NCBI GenBank assembly: GCA_964573295.1
Contig: CAZNJE010000005.1
Coordinates: forward strand, 62,001-126,000
Direction: 5' to 3'
Length of the DNA stretch: 64,000 nucleotides
Source of the DNA: CAYQJL01 sp964573295
GTDB lineage: Bacteria; Eisenbacteria; RBG-16-71-46; CAIMUX01; WJJG01
The position numbers and the translations under genes are program-made. Each line of letters begins with the position of its first letter. The first letter of the stretch is position 1. Under the pieces are notes generated by a model. The model made no database searches. It was not told the DNA's origin and was given only the letters and a program-made list of their open reading frames with translations. Shown piece after piece: positions 34,623 to 42,824 of the stretch.

Positions 34623-35300
34623 ATGAAGAGGCTATGTCTTCTGGTTGGATGTGTGTTGGCCTTGGGACTACCGACCTCCAGCCAGGCCGGCGTGAGTGCA
34701 GAGCTTCATGGGTTGGGCAGTTTCGGCATCAGCCTGGGCGCCATGCGCTGGTTTGCCGATTCGGACGCCGCCGAGTGGCAAGGCAACGCGGCTCAGATCC
34801 GGCCGATCGGCAAGATGGTCTTCCGCTATCGCTTCAGCGACCAGTGGGCCGCCACGTTCGAGTCCGGATTCGGCTGGAACAGCTATGCCGAGAGCGACAA
34901 CCTCGTCCACTGGGTCATCCCGGCGACGGTGGGGGTGGAGCGACGCTTGGGCCAGTACTGGGACATGACGACGTCGCTCAACTTCGGCGGTGGAATCTAC
35001 GTGTGGGGGCGCCGCCGCGATGGCGAGTTCATCCGCGACGCGATCACCCAGCAGAAGTACCACGCCACCGATCCCGGCGTCTTCCTGGGGCTGGTCGGTG
35101 AGCATCACATCGGCGAACACGTCACACTGACCCATCAGCTGACGACAACCTACATCTATTCCGCGCACAGCGACGATTTCAAGGCCGCCTTGGGCGGTAA
35201 CGACCTCTTCGTGGATATTCGCGTGGGGGTGAACTACTACTTCTCCACGCGCGAGGGACTGATCGTAAACGAGCGAGGCGAAGGGGCCGAGGGGCGATGA
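34623..35300 (+). CDS. Small outer-membrane beta-barrel protein
   Basis: 225 residues. Signal peptide about 1-22 (MKRLCLLVGCVLALGLPTSS). The mature protein is made of alternating polar/hydrophobic strands rich in aromatic residues (GSFGISLGAMRWF, KMVFRYRFSDQWAATFESGF, DLFVDIRVGVNYYFS), resembling an eight-stranded OmpA/OmpW-like barrel. No close family assignment. The strong promoter at 34488 suggests substantial expression. GAGG precedes the ATG at 34623. Confidence 0.7.
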   Translation: MKRLCLLVGCVLALGLPTSSQAGVSAELHGLGSFGISLGAMRWFADSDAAEWQGNAAQIRPIGKMVFRYRFSDQWAATFESGFGWNSYAESDNLVHWVIPATVGVERRLGQYWDMTTSLNFGGGIYVWGRRRDGEFIRDAITQQKYHATDPGVFLGLVGEHHIGEHVTLTHQLTTTYIYSAHSDDFKAALGGNDLFVDIRVGVNYYFSTREGLIVNERGEGAEGR

Positions 35301-35386
35301 TCGGCTCCGCTTCGTGAGCCCGGGGCCGGCGAGAGGAAGACGTCGGCCCATTTTTGTATCCGCCGGCGCATGGAGGAGTCACAGGG

Positions 35387-36850
35387 ATGGACGACCGCAT
35401 CATCAAGGCGGGTCTCACGTTCGATGACGTACTGCTGATCCCGCAGAAGTCCGAGATCTTGCCCAGTGATACCGACACCGCGGTCGAGATCTGTCCGGGC
35501 ATCTACATCAATACCCCCATCATCAGCGCCGCGATGGACACGGTGACCGAGTCCCGCATGGCGATCGCCATGGCCCGTGAAGGGGGGCTCGGCATCATCC
35601 ACCGTAACCTCTCGATCGAGGACCAGGCGAACGAGGTGGACAAGGTCAAGCGTTCCGAAAGCGGGATGATTACCAACCCGATCACCCTCCCACCGGATCT
35701 GCCGGTGGGGCGCGCCCTGGAGATCATGGAGAAGTATCGTGTCTCGGGTGTGCCGATCACCGAAGGCGAACGCCTGGTGGGGATCCTGACCAATCGGGAC
35801 CTGCGGTTCATCGACGATCGCACCGTGTTGATCCGTGACGTCATGACGACCAAGAATCTGATCACGGTTCCTGAAGGCACGAACCTGGAGACTGCCCGCC
35901 GCCTGCTGCACGAACACCGGATCGAGAAGCTGCCGGTCGTCGACGACGAATACCGCCTGCGCGGCCTGATCACGGTGAAGGACATCATGAAGCGGATCGC
36001 CTATCCCCAGGCCGCCAAGGACGGACTCGGCCGGCTCCTCGCCGGCGCGGCGGTGGGTGTTGGGAAGGCGGCGCTCGAACGGGCCGAGGCACTGGTCGCC
36101 AGGGGAGCCGACGTTCTGGCGATCGACAGCGCGCACGGCCACACCCAGAACGTAATCGATACGCTCAAGGGCCTGCGCGAGACCTTCCCCAAGGTGCCCG
36201 TCTTGGCCGGCAACGTGGCCACGCCCGAGGCGACGCGTGATCTGATCGCTGCCGGGGCGAGCGCGATCAAGGTCGGCATCGGCCCGGGCGCCATCTGCAC
36301 CACGCGTGTTGTCGCCGGGGTGGGCGTGCCACAGATCACGGCGATCATGGACTGCACGCGGGAGGCCGACCGTCACGGCGTGCGGGTGATCGCCGACGGG
36401 GGCCTGAAGCACTCCGGCGACGTGACCAAGGCCCTGGCCGCCGGGGCCAGCGCGGTCATGGCCGGCAGTCTGTTGGCCGGAACCGAAGAGAGCCCGGGCG
36501 AGACGATCTTCCTGCAGGGGCGGACCTACAAGAGCTACCGCGGCATGGGGTCGGTGGGCGCGATGAAGGCCGGCAGCGCCGACCGCTATTTCCAGAGCGA
36601 CGCGATGGACGCACGCAAGCTGGTGGCCGAGGGCATCGAAGGCCGGGTGCCTTATCGCGGCAGGGTCGGAGCGGTAGTCTACCAACTCGTGGGTGGTCTG
36701 CGAGCCGGGATGGGGTATGTCGGTGTGCGCACGATCGATGAGCTCCGCACGCGCGCGCAGTTCGTCAAGATCACCGGTGCCGGCCTTCGCGAGAGCCACC
36801 CGCACGACGTCACCATCACCAAGGAAGCCCCCAACTACCAGATCGACTAG
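35387..36850 (+). CDS. guaB: Inosine-5'-monophosphate dehydrogenase
   Basis: Catalyses NAD-dependent oxidation of IMP to XMP, the first committed step to GMP. 487 residues, full length. It has the TIM barrel with GIGPGAICTTRVVAGVGVPQ (catalytic Cys), LAIDSAHGHTQNV, and the flap-side SYRGMGSVGAM; two CBS domains sit at about 95-215 (LVGILTNRDLRF, LRGLITVKDIMK). ATG at 35387 follows GGAGGAGTCACAGGG. It stands alone, without guaA. Confidence 0.97.
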   Translation: MDDRIIKAGLTFDDVLLIPQKSEILPSDTDTAVEICPGIYINTPIISAAMDTVTESRMAIAMAREGGLGIIHRNLSIEDQANEVDKVKRSESGMITNPITLPPDLPVGRALEIMEKYRVSGVPITEGERLVGILTNRDLRFIDDRTVLIRDVMTTKNLITVPEGTNLETARRLLHEHRIEKLPVVDDEYRLRGLITVKDIMKRIAYPQAAKDGLGRLLAGAAVGVGKAALERAEALVARGADVLAIDSAHGHTQNVIDTLKGLRETFPKVPVLAGNVATPEATRDLIAAGASAIKVGIGPGAICTTRVVAGVGVPQITAIMDCTREADRHGVRVIADGGLKHSGDVTKALAAGASAVMAGSLLAGTEESPGETIFLQGRTYKSYRGMGSVGAMKAGSADRYFQSDAMDARKLVAEGIEGRVPYRGRVGAVVYQLVGGLRAGMGYVGVRTIDELRTRAQFVKITGAGLRESHPHDVTITKEAPNYQID

Positions 36851-36862
36851 CCCGTGACCGGC

Positions 36863-36934
36863 GCCGCCCGCACGCTCCCGATCCGATCGAGCCAGCCTGC
36901 CGCCCGCACGCTCCCGATCCGATCGAGCCAGCCC
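36863..36934. repeat. 2 x 36-bp tandem repeat after guaB
   Basis: Two copies of a 36-bp unit that differ only at the last base, plus a degenerate partial third, directly after the guaB stop. Confidence 0.92.
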
Positions 36935-36966
36935 GCGCCCCGCGCGCTACCGGTTCGCCTAAACGG

Positions 36967-37016
36967 CTGCCGCCCCCAATCGCCACTCCGTAGAGCGCGA
37001 CTGGGGGCGGGGGCAG
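36967..37016. terminator. Probable guaB terminator hairpin
   Basis: CGCCCCCAATCGC and GCGACTGGGGGCG form a 13-bp stem with one mismatch around a 13-nt loop. No T-run follows. It lies between the 3' ends of guaB and the convergent gene at 37162, so it may serve both. Confidence 0.55.
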
Positions 37017-37161
37017 GGGAGGTGATTGGGCCAGCGGGGGCTCGTGACATGCCTCACCCTCATGTCACGGACGAAACGGGGGCGCGGAGACAGGCCCGGC
37101 GCGCGAGGGTTGGTGCTCAAGCACGCCGCGAAGGGGTGGCGCCTCTCCGCGCCCGGATCGG

Positions 37162-37977
37162 CTACGGCGATCGCGGATGGGGTTCCGACTCGGGAATCTC
37201 GAAGGTGAAACTGGGATCGAGCACGCGGATTCCCTCGATCACTGCCATGAGCTTCCCTCGGATGATCGGATCGCGATTCTTCTTCCACTCCGTGTATAGA
37301 TCGAGAAACTCATCCTGCTTCGCGCGCAGGGCCTCGTTGCGTTTCGACTCGTTGACCGAGCGCTCGAGGTGATACACCTCGCCGTGGGAGAGCTTGTCCA
37401 TCAGGTTGAAGTACTCGCCGCGCATGTGAGCCAGGATGCGTAGGTACTTCTCGAAGCCCACGCTGAGCTTCTCGAGGACCTCGGTGATCGCCATGTTCGG
37501 ATCGTGAATCTTCTGACTGTAGCTGTAGGCGAATCGGTAGTAGGTCTTGCCGCGTCCGATGTAGGATTCCTCCGACGGCTGGAACATCTGGTTTGCGGGC
37601 GATACGAGCGAGGATGGATTGACCGGATCGGTCGCCACCGGATTGTCGAAGATTCCCAGCGAGACCAGCAGGAAGTCGGCGTTCGTCTTGTAGAGCGTGT
37701 ATTTCAATCGTGCGTCGCGCGACTCTGCCAGCCGGGCGAAGACCTCGCTGTCGTAGCGCGAGAGGTACTTCGAGGCGCGCCGGATGTATTCCGGGTTGAT
37801 GAAGGAGTTGAGCAGGTGGGCGATGTAGACGTTCACGTCTTCATCGTAGTAATCCTTGTTGGAGACGAGCCCGGTTTCCATCCGCGAGTAGAGTAGGCAC
37901 TTCATCATGAAGTAGTAGGTCGGTTTGAGATCCCGAGTCTTGCCTGCCAGGTCGATGTAGTTGGTGCGGGTGGACAT
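37162..37977 (-). CDS. Conserved-looking cytoplasmic protein of unknown function
   Basis: 271 residues, no signal peptide or membrane helix. It is predicted to be mostly alpha-helical and is rich in Tyr, Arg, Lys and Asn (SYIGRGKTYYRFAYSYSQKI, LARMRGEYFNLMDKL-like helices). Codon use is normal for the window and the composition is that of a folded protein, unlike the shadow frames around it. The ATG at 37977 lies behind a moderate purine-rich stretch. I do not recognise the family. Neighbours (guaB terminator and the signalling unit at 38.5 kb) do not show a role. Confidence 0.7.
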   Translation of the reverse strand: MSTRTNYIDLAGKTRDLKPTYYFMMKCLLYSRMETGLVSNKDYYDEDVNVYIAHLLNSFINPEYIRRASKYLSRYDSEVFARLAESRDARLKYTLYKTNADFLLVSLGIFDNPVATDPVNPSSLVSPANQMFQPSEESYIGRGKTYYRFAYSYSQKIHDPNMAITEVLEKLSVGFEKYLRILAHMRGEYFNLMDKLSHGEVYHLERSVNESKRNEALRAKQDEFLDLYTEWKKNRDPIIRGKLMAVIEGIRVLDPSFTFEIPESEPHPRSP

Positions 37978-38479
37978 CTGCCGGAAACTCCCTGTCGAAG
38001 GTGCTCGTCCCTGCCCGGGATTCGTTGCCCGGTGGCGCTGCTCCGGAATCGCTTGACACCCGCTGTGGGTGCTCGCATGCTCACGGATGCCGGGTTCTGG
38101 TGGGGAGAATCAGCAACGGCTGTGCCAGGACTGCCTGGCCGGTGGCGCCGCGGCGGTTGGGGTGGAGCGGAGCGACGCATCGGGTGGCCTGCAGGTGCGC
38201 AGGGTCTGTTCCCGGCAAGCATGACGGCTCACGCTGCTAAGTTGGTTGCATTGGTGGCGATGGAGTTCCTCCTCGGGCGTCGCACACGAGCGCTCTCGTC
38301 CCAGCCCGGACTCGGTTCCCGCACCCAGTTTTTCCTCTCTGGCGCCAGATGCCGATTTCGAGAATCAGGCGCAAAACCGGCAATACGCACATACCACCAG
38401 CTTCTGGCACTTGCGATCTGCATTCGTGAGTGGCCGGACTGGATGCATTCTGCGGTCCGTTCGGTACCGGGAGGCGGTC
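37978..38479. other. 502-bp divergent region
   Basis: It should carry the promoters of the unknown gene (minus) and the HAMP protein gene (plus). A perfect -35 TTGACA at 38053-38058 is followed after 17 bp by CATGCT, a poor -10, in the plus direction. Open frames cross it on both strands but show no protein-like features. Confidence 0.45.
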
Positions 38480-39640
38480 ATGGGGGCCTGGCAGCGCACG
38501 CCGGCCAATCGTTCGAAACCAGGAGGGTTTCGCGTCCGCCTGCTCATGGCGTTCCTGATCCCAGTGGTGATACTTGGTTGCATCTTTGTGTTCATGACCG
38601 AGCAGCTGATTGCCGGCGCTACCTACGTCGGTGGGCTACCGGTCACCGTCATCCGGCTCATCGTGGCCGGCGGCGTCCTGCTGGCTCTTCTGCTTGCGAT
38701 CGGCCTGGCCCTTCACATGGGTGATCGCTTCACGCGCCCAGTGGCCTGGCTGCTGCGTGCGATCGACGCAGGCCAGGTTCGCTTGCTCAGCCAGATGCCG
38801 CCGCCGGCGGCCGACTGGGAGCTGGGCATCCTGTGCGACCGCGTGCGTGTGTTGATCCGCCAGAACCTATCCGGCGCGACCGCCATGGAGGAGTTGCATT
38901 CGTTGCGCAGCGAGATCTCCACCGTGTTGGATGCGGCCGAGAAGGGAGAGCTCGCGCAAGACCGCTGGCTGTCCGGCGCGGTGAGCCATCGCCTGACCCA
39001 CCGGCTGGTGGAGTTCTTCCGCACCCGTGGGGAGCGCGTCCAATCCGCCGACGAAAGCGTGACGCGGTTGCGGGGACTGCTGGAGCAAGACTGGCGGGCC
39101 GAGACGCTCACGGTCGAGGAGATTTCCCGGCGGGCGGAGCGCAGCTACCTCCTCCAGGCCGAGATTGGCGTCGAGCTCGAACGGCTCGAGCGCATGCTCA
39201 ATGGCGCCGCCGAGCGGCGGCAGGCGTGGGATGATCTGCGCTCACTGCTCGAGGATCTGCGCCTGGGCATCGACCGCTGGCGCGCCGAGATAGCGGTTTC
39301 TCTGGAGGTCCAGGGCAAGCCCGCCCGGATGGGGGAGTGGGAGCGCTGGATCGAGGAGAGTCACGAACTCCTCGACGAGCAGATCGAGCGTGTGATCTCC
39401 GGTCGGGGAGCGACGCTGCAGCAGATCTCCACCGGCCTGTCCCGGCTTGGCGAGGCGTTGTCCGGATCAGGAGAAGAAGCCGGATTCCTGTCCCGGGAAG
39501 CGGTACAATTACGGCACACCTGGGACCGCTTGGGGGAGAGATTGCGGAGCTTGACGGTCCGGGTCGGGGAATTGCAGGATGGCATTCGTGGCACGAAGAC
39601 CGCACCATGGGAGGACACCGAGGTTGACGCATCCAAGTGA
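38480..39640 (+). CDS. Two-helix membrane protein with HAMP-like segment and long coiled coil
   Basis: 386 residues. Helices at about 20-42 and 55-78 enclose only a short periplasmic loop. A HAMP-like segment follows (RFTRPVAWLLRAIDAGQVRL, with P and E-L-G-I-L positions of the consensus), then about 270 residues of predicted coiled coil (VELERLERMLNGAAERRQAW). No kinase, cyclase or methyl-accepting signature is present. GGAGG lies close before the ATG. The next gene overlaps it by 17 nt, so it acts with that protein, perhaps as a scaffold or receptor-like stalk. Confidence 0.75.
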   Translation: MGAWQRTPANRSKPGGFRVRLLMAFLIPVVILGCIFVFMTEQLIAGATYVGGLPVTVIRLIVAGGVLLALLLAIGLALHMGDRFTRPVAWLLRAIDAGQVRLLSQMPPPAADWELGILCDRVRVLIRQNLSGATAMEELHSLRSEISTVLDAAEKGELAQDRWLSGAVSHRLTHRLVEFFRTRGERVQSADESVTRLRGLLEQDWRAETLTVEEISRRAERSYLLQAEIGVELERLERMLNGAAERRQAWDDLRSLLEDLRLGIDRWRAEIAVSLEVQGKPARMGEWERWIEESHELLDEQIERVISGRGATLQQISTGLSRLGEALSGSGEEAGFLSREAVQLRHTWDRLGERLRSLTVRVGELQDGIRGTKTAPWEDTEVDASK

Positions 39641-41309
39641 TCAGGAAGTCCATCAGCGGATGGCTCGTCTGTTGGACCTGATGGGACAGATGATCCAGGA
39701 AGTGGGCGGTTTGATGCAAACGAGTCGCGTGGAGCGGCTCGGGCCGGCTACGGCTCCCGAGGATCGAATCCCAGAGCAGACTGACGACCAAGCCGCGAGA
39801 ACCATCTCCACGCCGGCATCGGCCGAGCCCGAGCCTGCGCCTGCGCCGTCGCCTGCGGCCGAGCCCGAACCACCGGCACTCGAGTCCCGACAGGATGATC
39901 TGCCTGGTCCGGGCGTGGCAGCCGATCAGATCGCCGAAACGCTGGATGCGGAGTTTGCCGCCCTTTTTGGTGAAGACGAACCGCATGCCGACGAGGACCC
40001 CGAGTCCGAGCAGGAGCCCGAGTCCGAGCAGGAGCCCGAGTCCGAGCAGGAGCCCGAGTCCGAGCAGGAGCCCGAGTCCGAGCGGGAGCCCGAGTTCGAG
40101 CGGGAGCCCGAGTCCGAGCGGGAGCCCGAGGTCACCGAAGAGCCCGAAGCTGAAGAGAGGGCCGACGCCGAGCAGTCCCCCATCAGGGCCGGTTCCGCTG
40201 GACCGTCGGCGTCGACCGGACCCTCGGCGTCGACCGGATCATCGGCACCGGCCGGTGACTTGGGCCGTCTCTTCCTGGTCTGCTTTGATGAGAACGACCG
40301 CCGAATGGCGATTCCCTGGGAGTGGATCGCCGATACCCGTCTTTCCGCCTCCTGTGCGCCCGAGGCGTTCATACTTAATGATGGGGAGAGTATCCGCCGG
40401 ATCAAGGTGAGGCGTGTTCGGGGGATTTGGTCCGCCAAGGAGTTGCAGGACTGGACCGAAGACGTCTACTGGGTGACGAGCCTGAACTGTCTGCCCACGC
40501 CAGTCACATCTTGGAACGAAGACTCAGAGGCGCACTTGCCTCCCCGCGCAGAAGAGCCGTCCCCGCTGGATACCACTCGACCGGCACCGCCCGACTGGCT
40601 CCCCGACCCCAGGGCCGAGCTCAAGGCCGAACCGGGGCCAGAGGCCGAAACCGAACCCGGGACAGAGTTTGAAGCCGAACCGGAGCCAGAGCCCGAAGCC
40701 GAACCCGAGGCAGAGGCTGAAGCCGAACCGGGGCCAGAGCCCGAAGCCGAACCCGCGGCAGAGGCTGAAGCCGACCCCGGGACTGGGCCCGAGAACGAGC
40801 TTGGGGTCCATCCGATCCCATCGTCCGAGCATGCTGGGGAAACCGCCCCTTGGCCCCTGGTCTGGGTTGTTTCCCCCTCGGCGCTCGCCCGCCGCTTTCT
40901 GATGCGTCACCTCGATGAGGTTGGAATCGAAGTTCACGAAGCACGGGACCTTGATGATCCCCTCCTGCCTGCCGATCTTGAAGGAGCAGGGGCTCTCTTC
41001 CTGGATGAGAGTCTACGAGATCACTGGAGTACGCATCCGGCGGCCAACGCCACGCAGGTGCCGCTGGTCCTCCTGACCGTGGAGGGCTCGCTGCGCGTTC
41101 CCGCCGACGGGGTGTATTCCGCAGAGGGAGCCGCCCTCCCACGCCCGTTCGAACGAAACGAGGTCGAGTCGGTTGTGGCCTGGTTGCGGTCCCTTTGGCA
41201 GGACGAGACGGCGGGGGGATCGTTCGCCCATGCAAACGCGCAAAACGACACCTGGCTCTTCGCGGACCCCTTCGGGAACCGAAGCGCCGGAGACGGTCCT
41301 GGTCGTTGA
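39624..41309 (+). CDS. Acidic-repeat protein with CheW-like and pseudo-receiver domains
   Basis: 561 residues from a TTG start that has GGGAGG nine bases upstream (ATG at 39660 is an alternative). After a short helix the region 60-180 is Glu/Pro/Ser-rich, with seven 18-bp repeats (39999-40124). A small beta domain follows (LGRLFLVCFDENDRRMAIPW, about 210-290) with CheW-like pattern, then a second Glu/Ala/Pro linker. The C-terminal about 130 residues read as a receiver fold (WVVSPSALARRFLMRHLDEV), but the acidic pocket DD is SPS and the Lys-Pro motif is LPRPF. It is unlikely to be phosphorylated normally. Domain calls are tentative. Confidence 0.68.
   Translation: MTHPSDQEVHQRMARLLDLMGQMIQEVGGLMQTSRVERLGPATAPEDRIPEQTDDQAARTISTPASAEPEPAPAPSPAAEPEPPALESRQDDLPGPGVAADQIAETLDAEFAALFGEDEPHADEDPESEQEPESEQEPESEQEPESEQEPESEREPEFEREPESEREPEVTEEPEAEERADAEQSPIRAGSAGPSASTGPSASTGSSAPAGDLGRLFLVCFDENDRRMAIPWEWIADTRLSASCAPEAFILNDGESIRRIKVRRVRGIWSAKELQDWTEDVYWVTSLNCLPTPVTSWNEDSEAHLPPRAEEPSPLDTTRPAPPDWLPDPRAELKAEPGPEAETEPGTEFEAEPEPEPEAEPEAEAEAEPGPEPEAEPAAEAEADPGTGPENELGVHPIPSSEHAGETAPWPLVWVVSPSALARRFLMRHLDEVGIEVHEARDLDDPLLPADLEGAGALFLDESLRDHWSTHPAANATQVPLVLLTVEGSLRVPADGVYSAEGAALPRPFERNEVESVVAWLRSLWQDETAGGSFAHANAQNDTWLFADPFGNRSAGDGPGR
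39999..40124 (+). repeat. 7 x 18-bp in-frame tandem repeat (Pro-Glu-Ser-Glu units)
   Basis: Four identical CCCGAGTCCGAGCAGGAG units followed by three with CGG in place of CAG. It encodes PESEQE/PESERE hexapeptides in the acidic linker. Confidence 0.95.
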
Positions 41310-42804
41310 TGACGACGTACGCGTCATCGAGCTTCTCCAGATCACGCTCTCCGGGCGAGGCTATCAGGTCAAGACCGCTTTCGACGGTGAAAGCGCGCTC
41401 GAGCACATCGAGAAAGACGATCCGGATCTTATCGTGCTCGATGTGCGGCTTCCTCGCCGGAGTGGCTTCCAGGTGCTCGAGCACATCCGTGGCCGGACCG
41501 ACCTGGCCAAGCTTCCCGTGATCTTGATCTCGGGCAATCCATCGAACGAGACACGCATCCAGGGGCTGCGACTGGGCGCCGACGATTTCCTGAGCAAGCC
41601 GTTCTCGCCACGTGAACTGATCATGAAGATCCGCCGGATCCTGGACCGTGTGGGTGATCAGAAAATCCTCCGCCGACGCACCAACGCCCTGGAGGCTGAA
41701 GTCACGCGGCAACGTGACGAGCTGGTTCACTCCCACGCGGAAATGCACTCCAACCTGCTGCGCATCGGTGGAGTGCTGGAGCGCGCCCAGCAGCTCGGCG
41801 AACACCAGAATCTCACCGGGATGCTGGAAGGCTTCCTGCAAGCGATCATGACCGACGTCGGGATCGAGATGGTCTGCATCTTCACCCGGGACCTGCCCGC
41901 CAAGCGGTACCGGCCACAGGTCTGGCGCGGTACCGCGGAATCGGCGATCCTCAACTTGACACTCGACTCCGAGGGGTTTCTGTCACAGGTGCTCAGCCTC
42001 GAAGCCCGTACGATGAGCATCGACGAGTTCGCCGACTATCCGCGGGCGGCCGAGGAGTTCCTCAAGCTGTCATCGGCCGGGTTCACGCACCTCTCGCCCG
42101 TCAAGATCGATGGGGAAGCGGTGGCCCTGATTGCCGGTGGCGACAAGCCCGGTGGCGTCTCGCTCGAACCGATCGACCTGCACTTGCTGTCGGTGCTGGC
42201 TCGATCGGCGGCTGCCTCGATCCGAACGGCCGAGATGTTCGAGCAGGTGCGCCGCACCTTCGTCGATACCACCACCGGGCTGATCGAGACGATCGAAGCC
42301 CGCTACGAAAACCTTGCCGGGCACTCGAATCGCGTGCACGACCTGGCGCTGCAACTCGCGCTGGCCCTGGGGGTGCCGCAGCGCGACCGGCAAACGGTGG
42401 CCTACGCGGCCCGCATGCACGATCTCGGCGCATTGGAGGATTACGAGGCGCTCTTCGCCGAGGGCACCCAGCTCGATGACGCCGAGCGCAGCGCCCTGCG
42501 CCAACGCAGCGTCGAAGCCGTCAAACGTCTGCTCGAACATGCGCACATGCCGGAGGTGACGACCGCTCTGCAGCATCTGAACGAGTACTGGGATGGCAGC
42601 GGGCTCCCTGATGGGCTGGCCGGCGAGTCGATTCCGGAGGCCTCACGCATCGTGGCGCTCGCGAACGCCCACGACGCTCTGATCCACGACCGCCCGCACC
42701 GGGCGGCCTACGAACCCGACGATGCGCTGCACTTGATCCGCGAACGGGCCGGGCATCAGTTCGATCCGGCCCTGGTCCGCCACCTGGAGCAGATCCTCAC
42801 CTGA
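41230..42804 (+). CDS. Receiver protein with degenerate HD-GYP-like domain
   Basis: 524 residues. The receiver domain (about 20-140) looks active: VLVVDDDVRVIELL, LIVLDVRLPRRSG, ILISGNPS and FLSKPFSPRELI. A coiled coil and a GAF-like domain (about 185-320) come next. The C-terminal domain (about 340-520) follows the HD-GYP layout but is altered: MHDLGALEDYEALFA keeps HD while losing the following Lys, the His pair is HL (QHLNEYWDGSGLPDGL), and GYP is GLP. It may be a weak or non-catalytic cyclic di-GMP receptor. ATG at 41230 lies inside the previous gene (80-nt overlap). Confidence 0.83.
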   Translation: MQTRKTTPGSSRTPSGTEAPETVLVVDDDVRVIELLQITLSGRGYQVKTAFDGESALEHIEKDDPDLIVLDVRLPRRSGFQVLEHIRGRTDLAKLPVILISGNPSNETRIQGLRLGADDFLSKPFSPRELIMKIRRILDRVGDQKILRRRTNALEAEVTRQRDELVHSHAEMHSNLLRIGGVLERAQQLGEHQNLTGMLEGFLQAIMTDVGIEMVCIFTRDLPAKRYRPQVWRGTAESAILNLTLDSEGFLSQVLSLEARTMSIDEFADYPRAAEEFLKLSSAGFTHLSPVKIDGEAVALIAGGDKPGGVSLEPIDLHLLSVLARSAAASIRTAEMFEQVRRTFVDTTTGLIETIEARYENLAGHSNRVHDLALQLALALGVPQRDRQTVAYAARMHDLGALEDYEALFAEGTQLDDAERSALRQRSVEAVKRLLEHAHMPEVTTALQHLNEYWDGSGLPDGLAGESIPEASRIVALANAHDALIHDRPHRAAYEPDDALHLIRERAGHQFDPALVRHLEQILT

Positions 42805-42824
42805 GCCGGGGGGGCCCCGCGTTC

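Larger units (their letters stand above)
36851..37161. other. 311-bp convergent gap
   Basis: It contains the 36-bp repeat and the hairpin listed above, then about 140 bp of GC-rich sequence without visible features. Confidence 0.6.

Noticed and set aside
35237..36805. A 522-codon minus-strand open frame
   Set aside because: It is antisense to guaB, a certain gene.
38032..38724. A 230-codon open frame overlapping the HAMP protein gene
   Set aside because: It lacks a ribosome-binding site and protein-like composition; the frame used by the HAMP protein gives membrane helices and a coiled coil.
40621..41841. A 406-codon minus-strand open frame
   Set aside because: It is antisense to the acidic-repeat and receiver genes; part of it is only the repeat read backwards.
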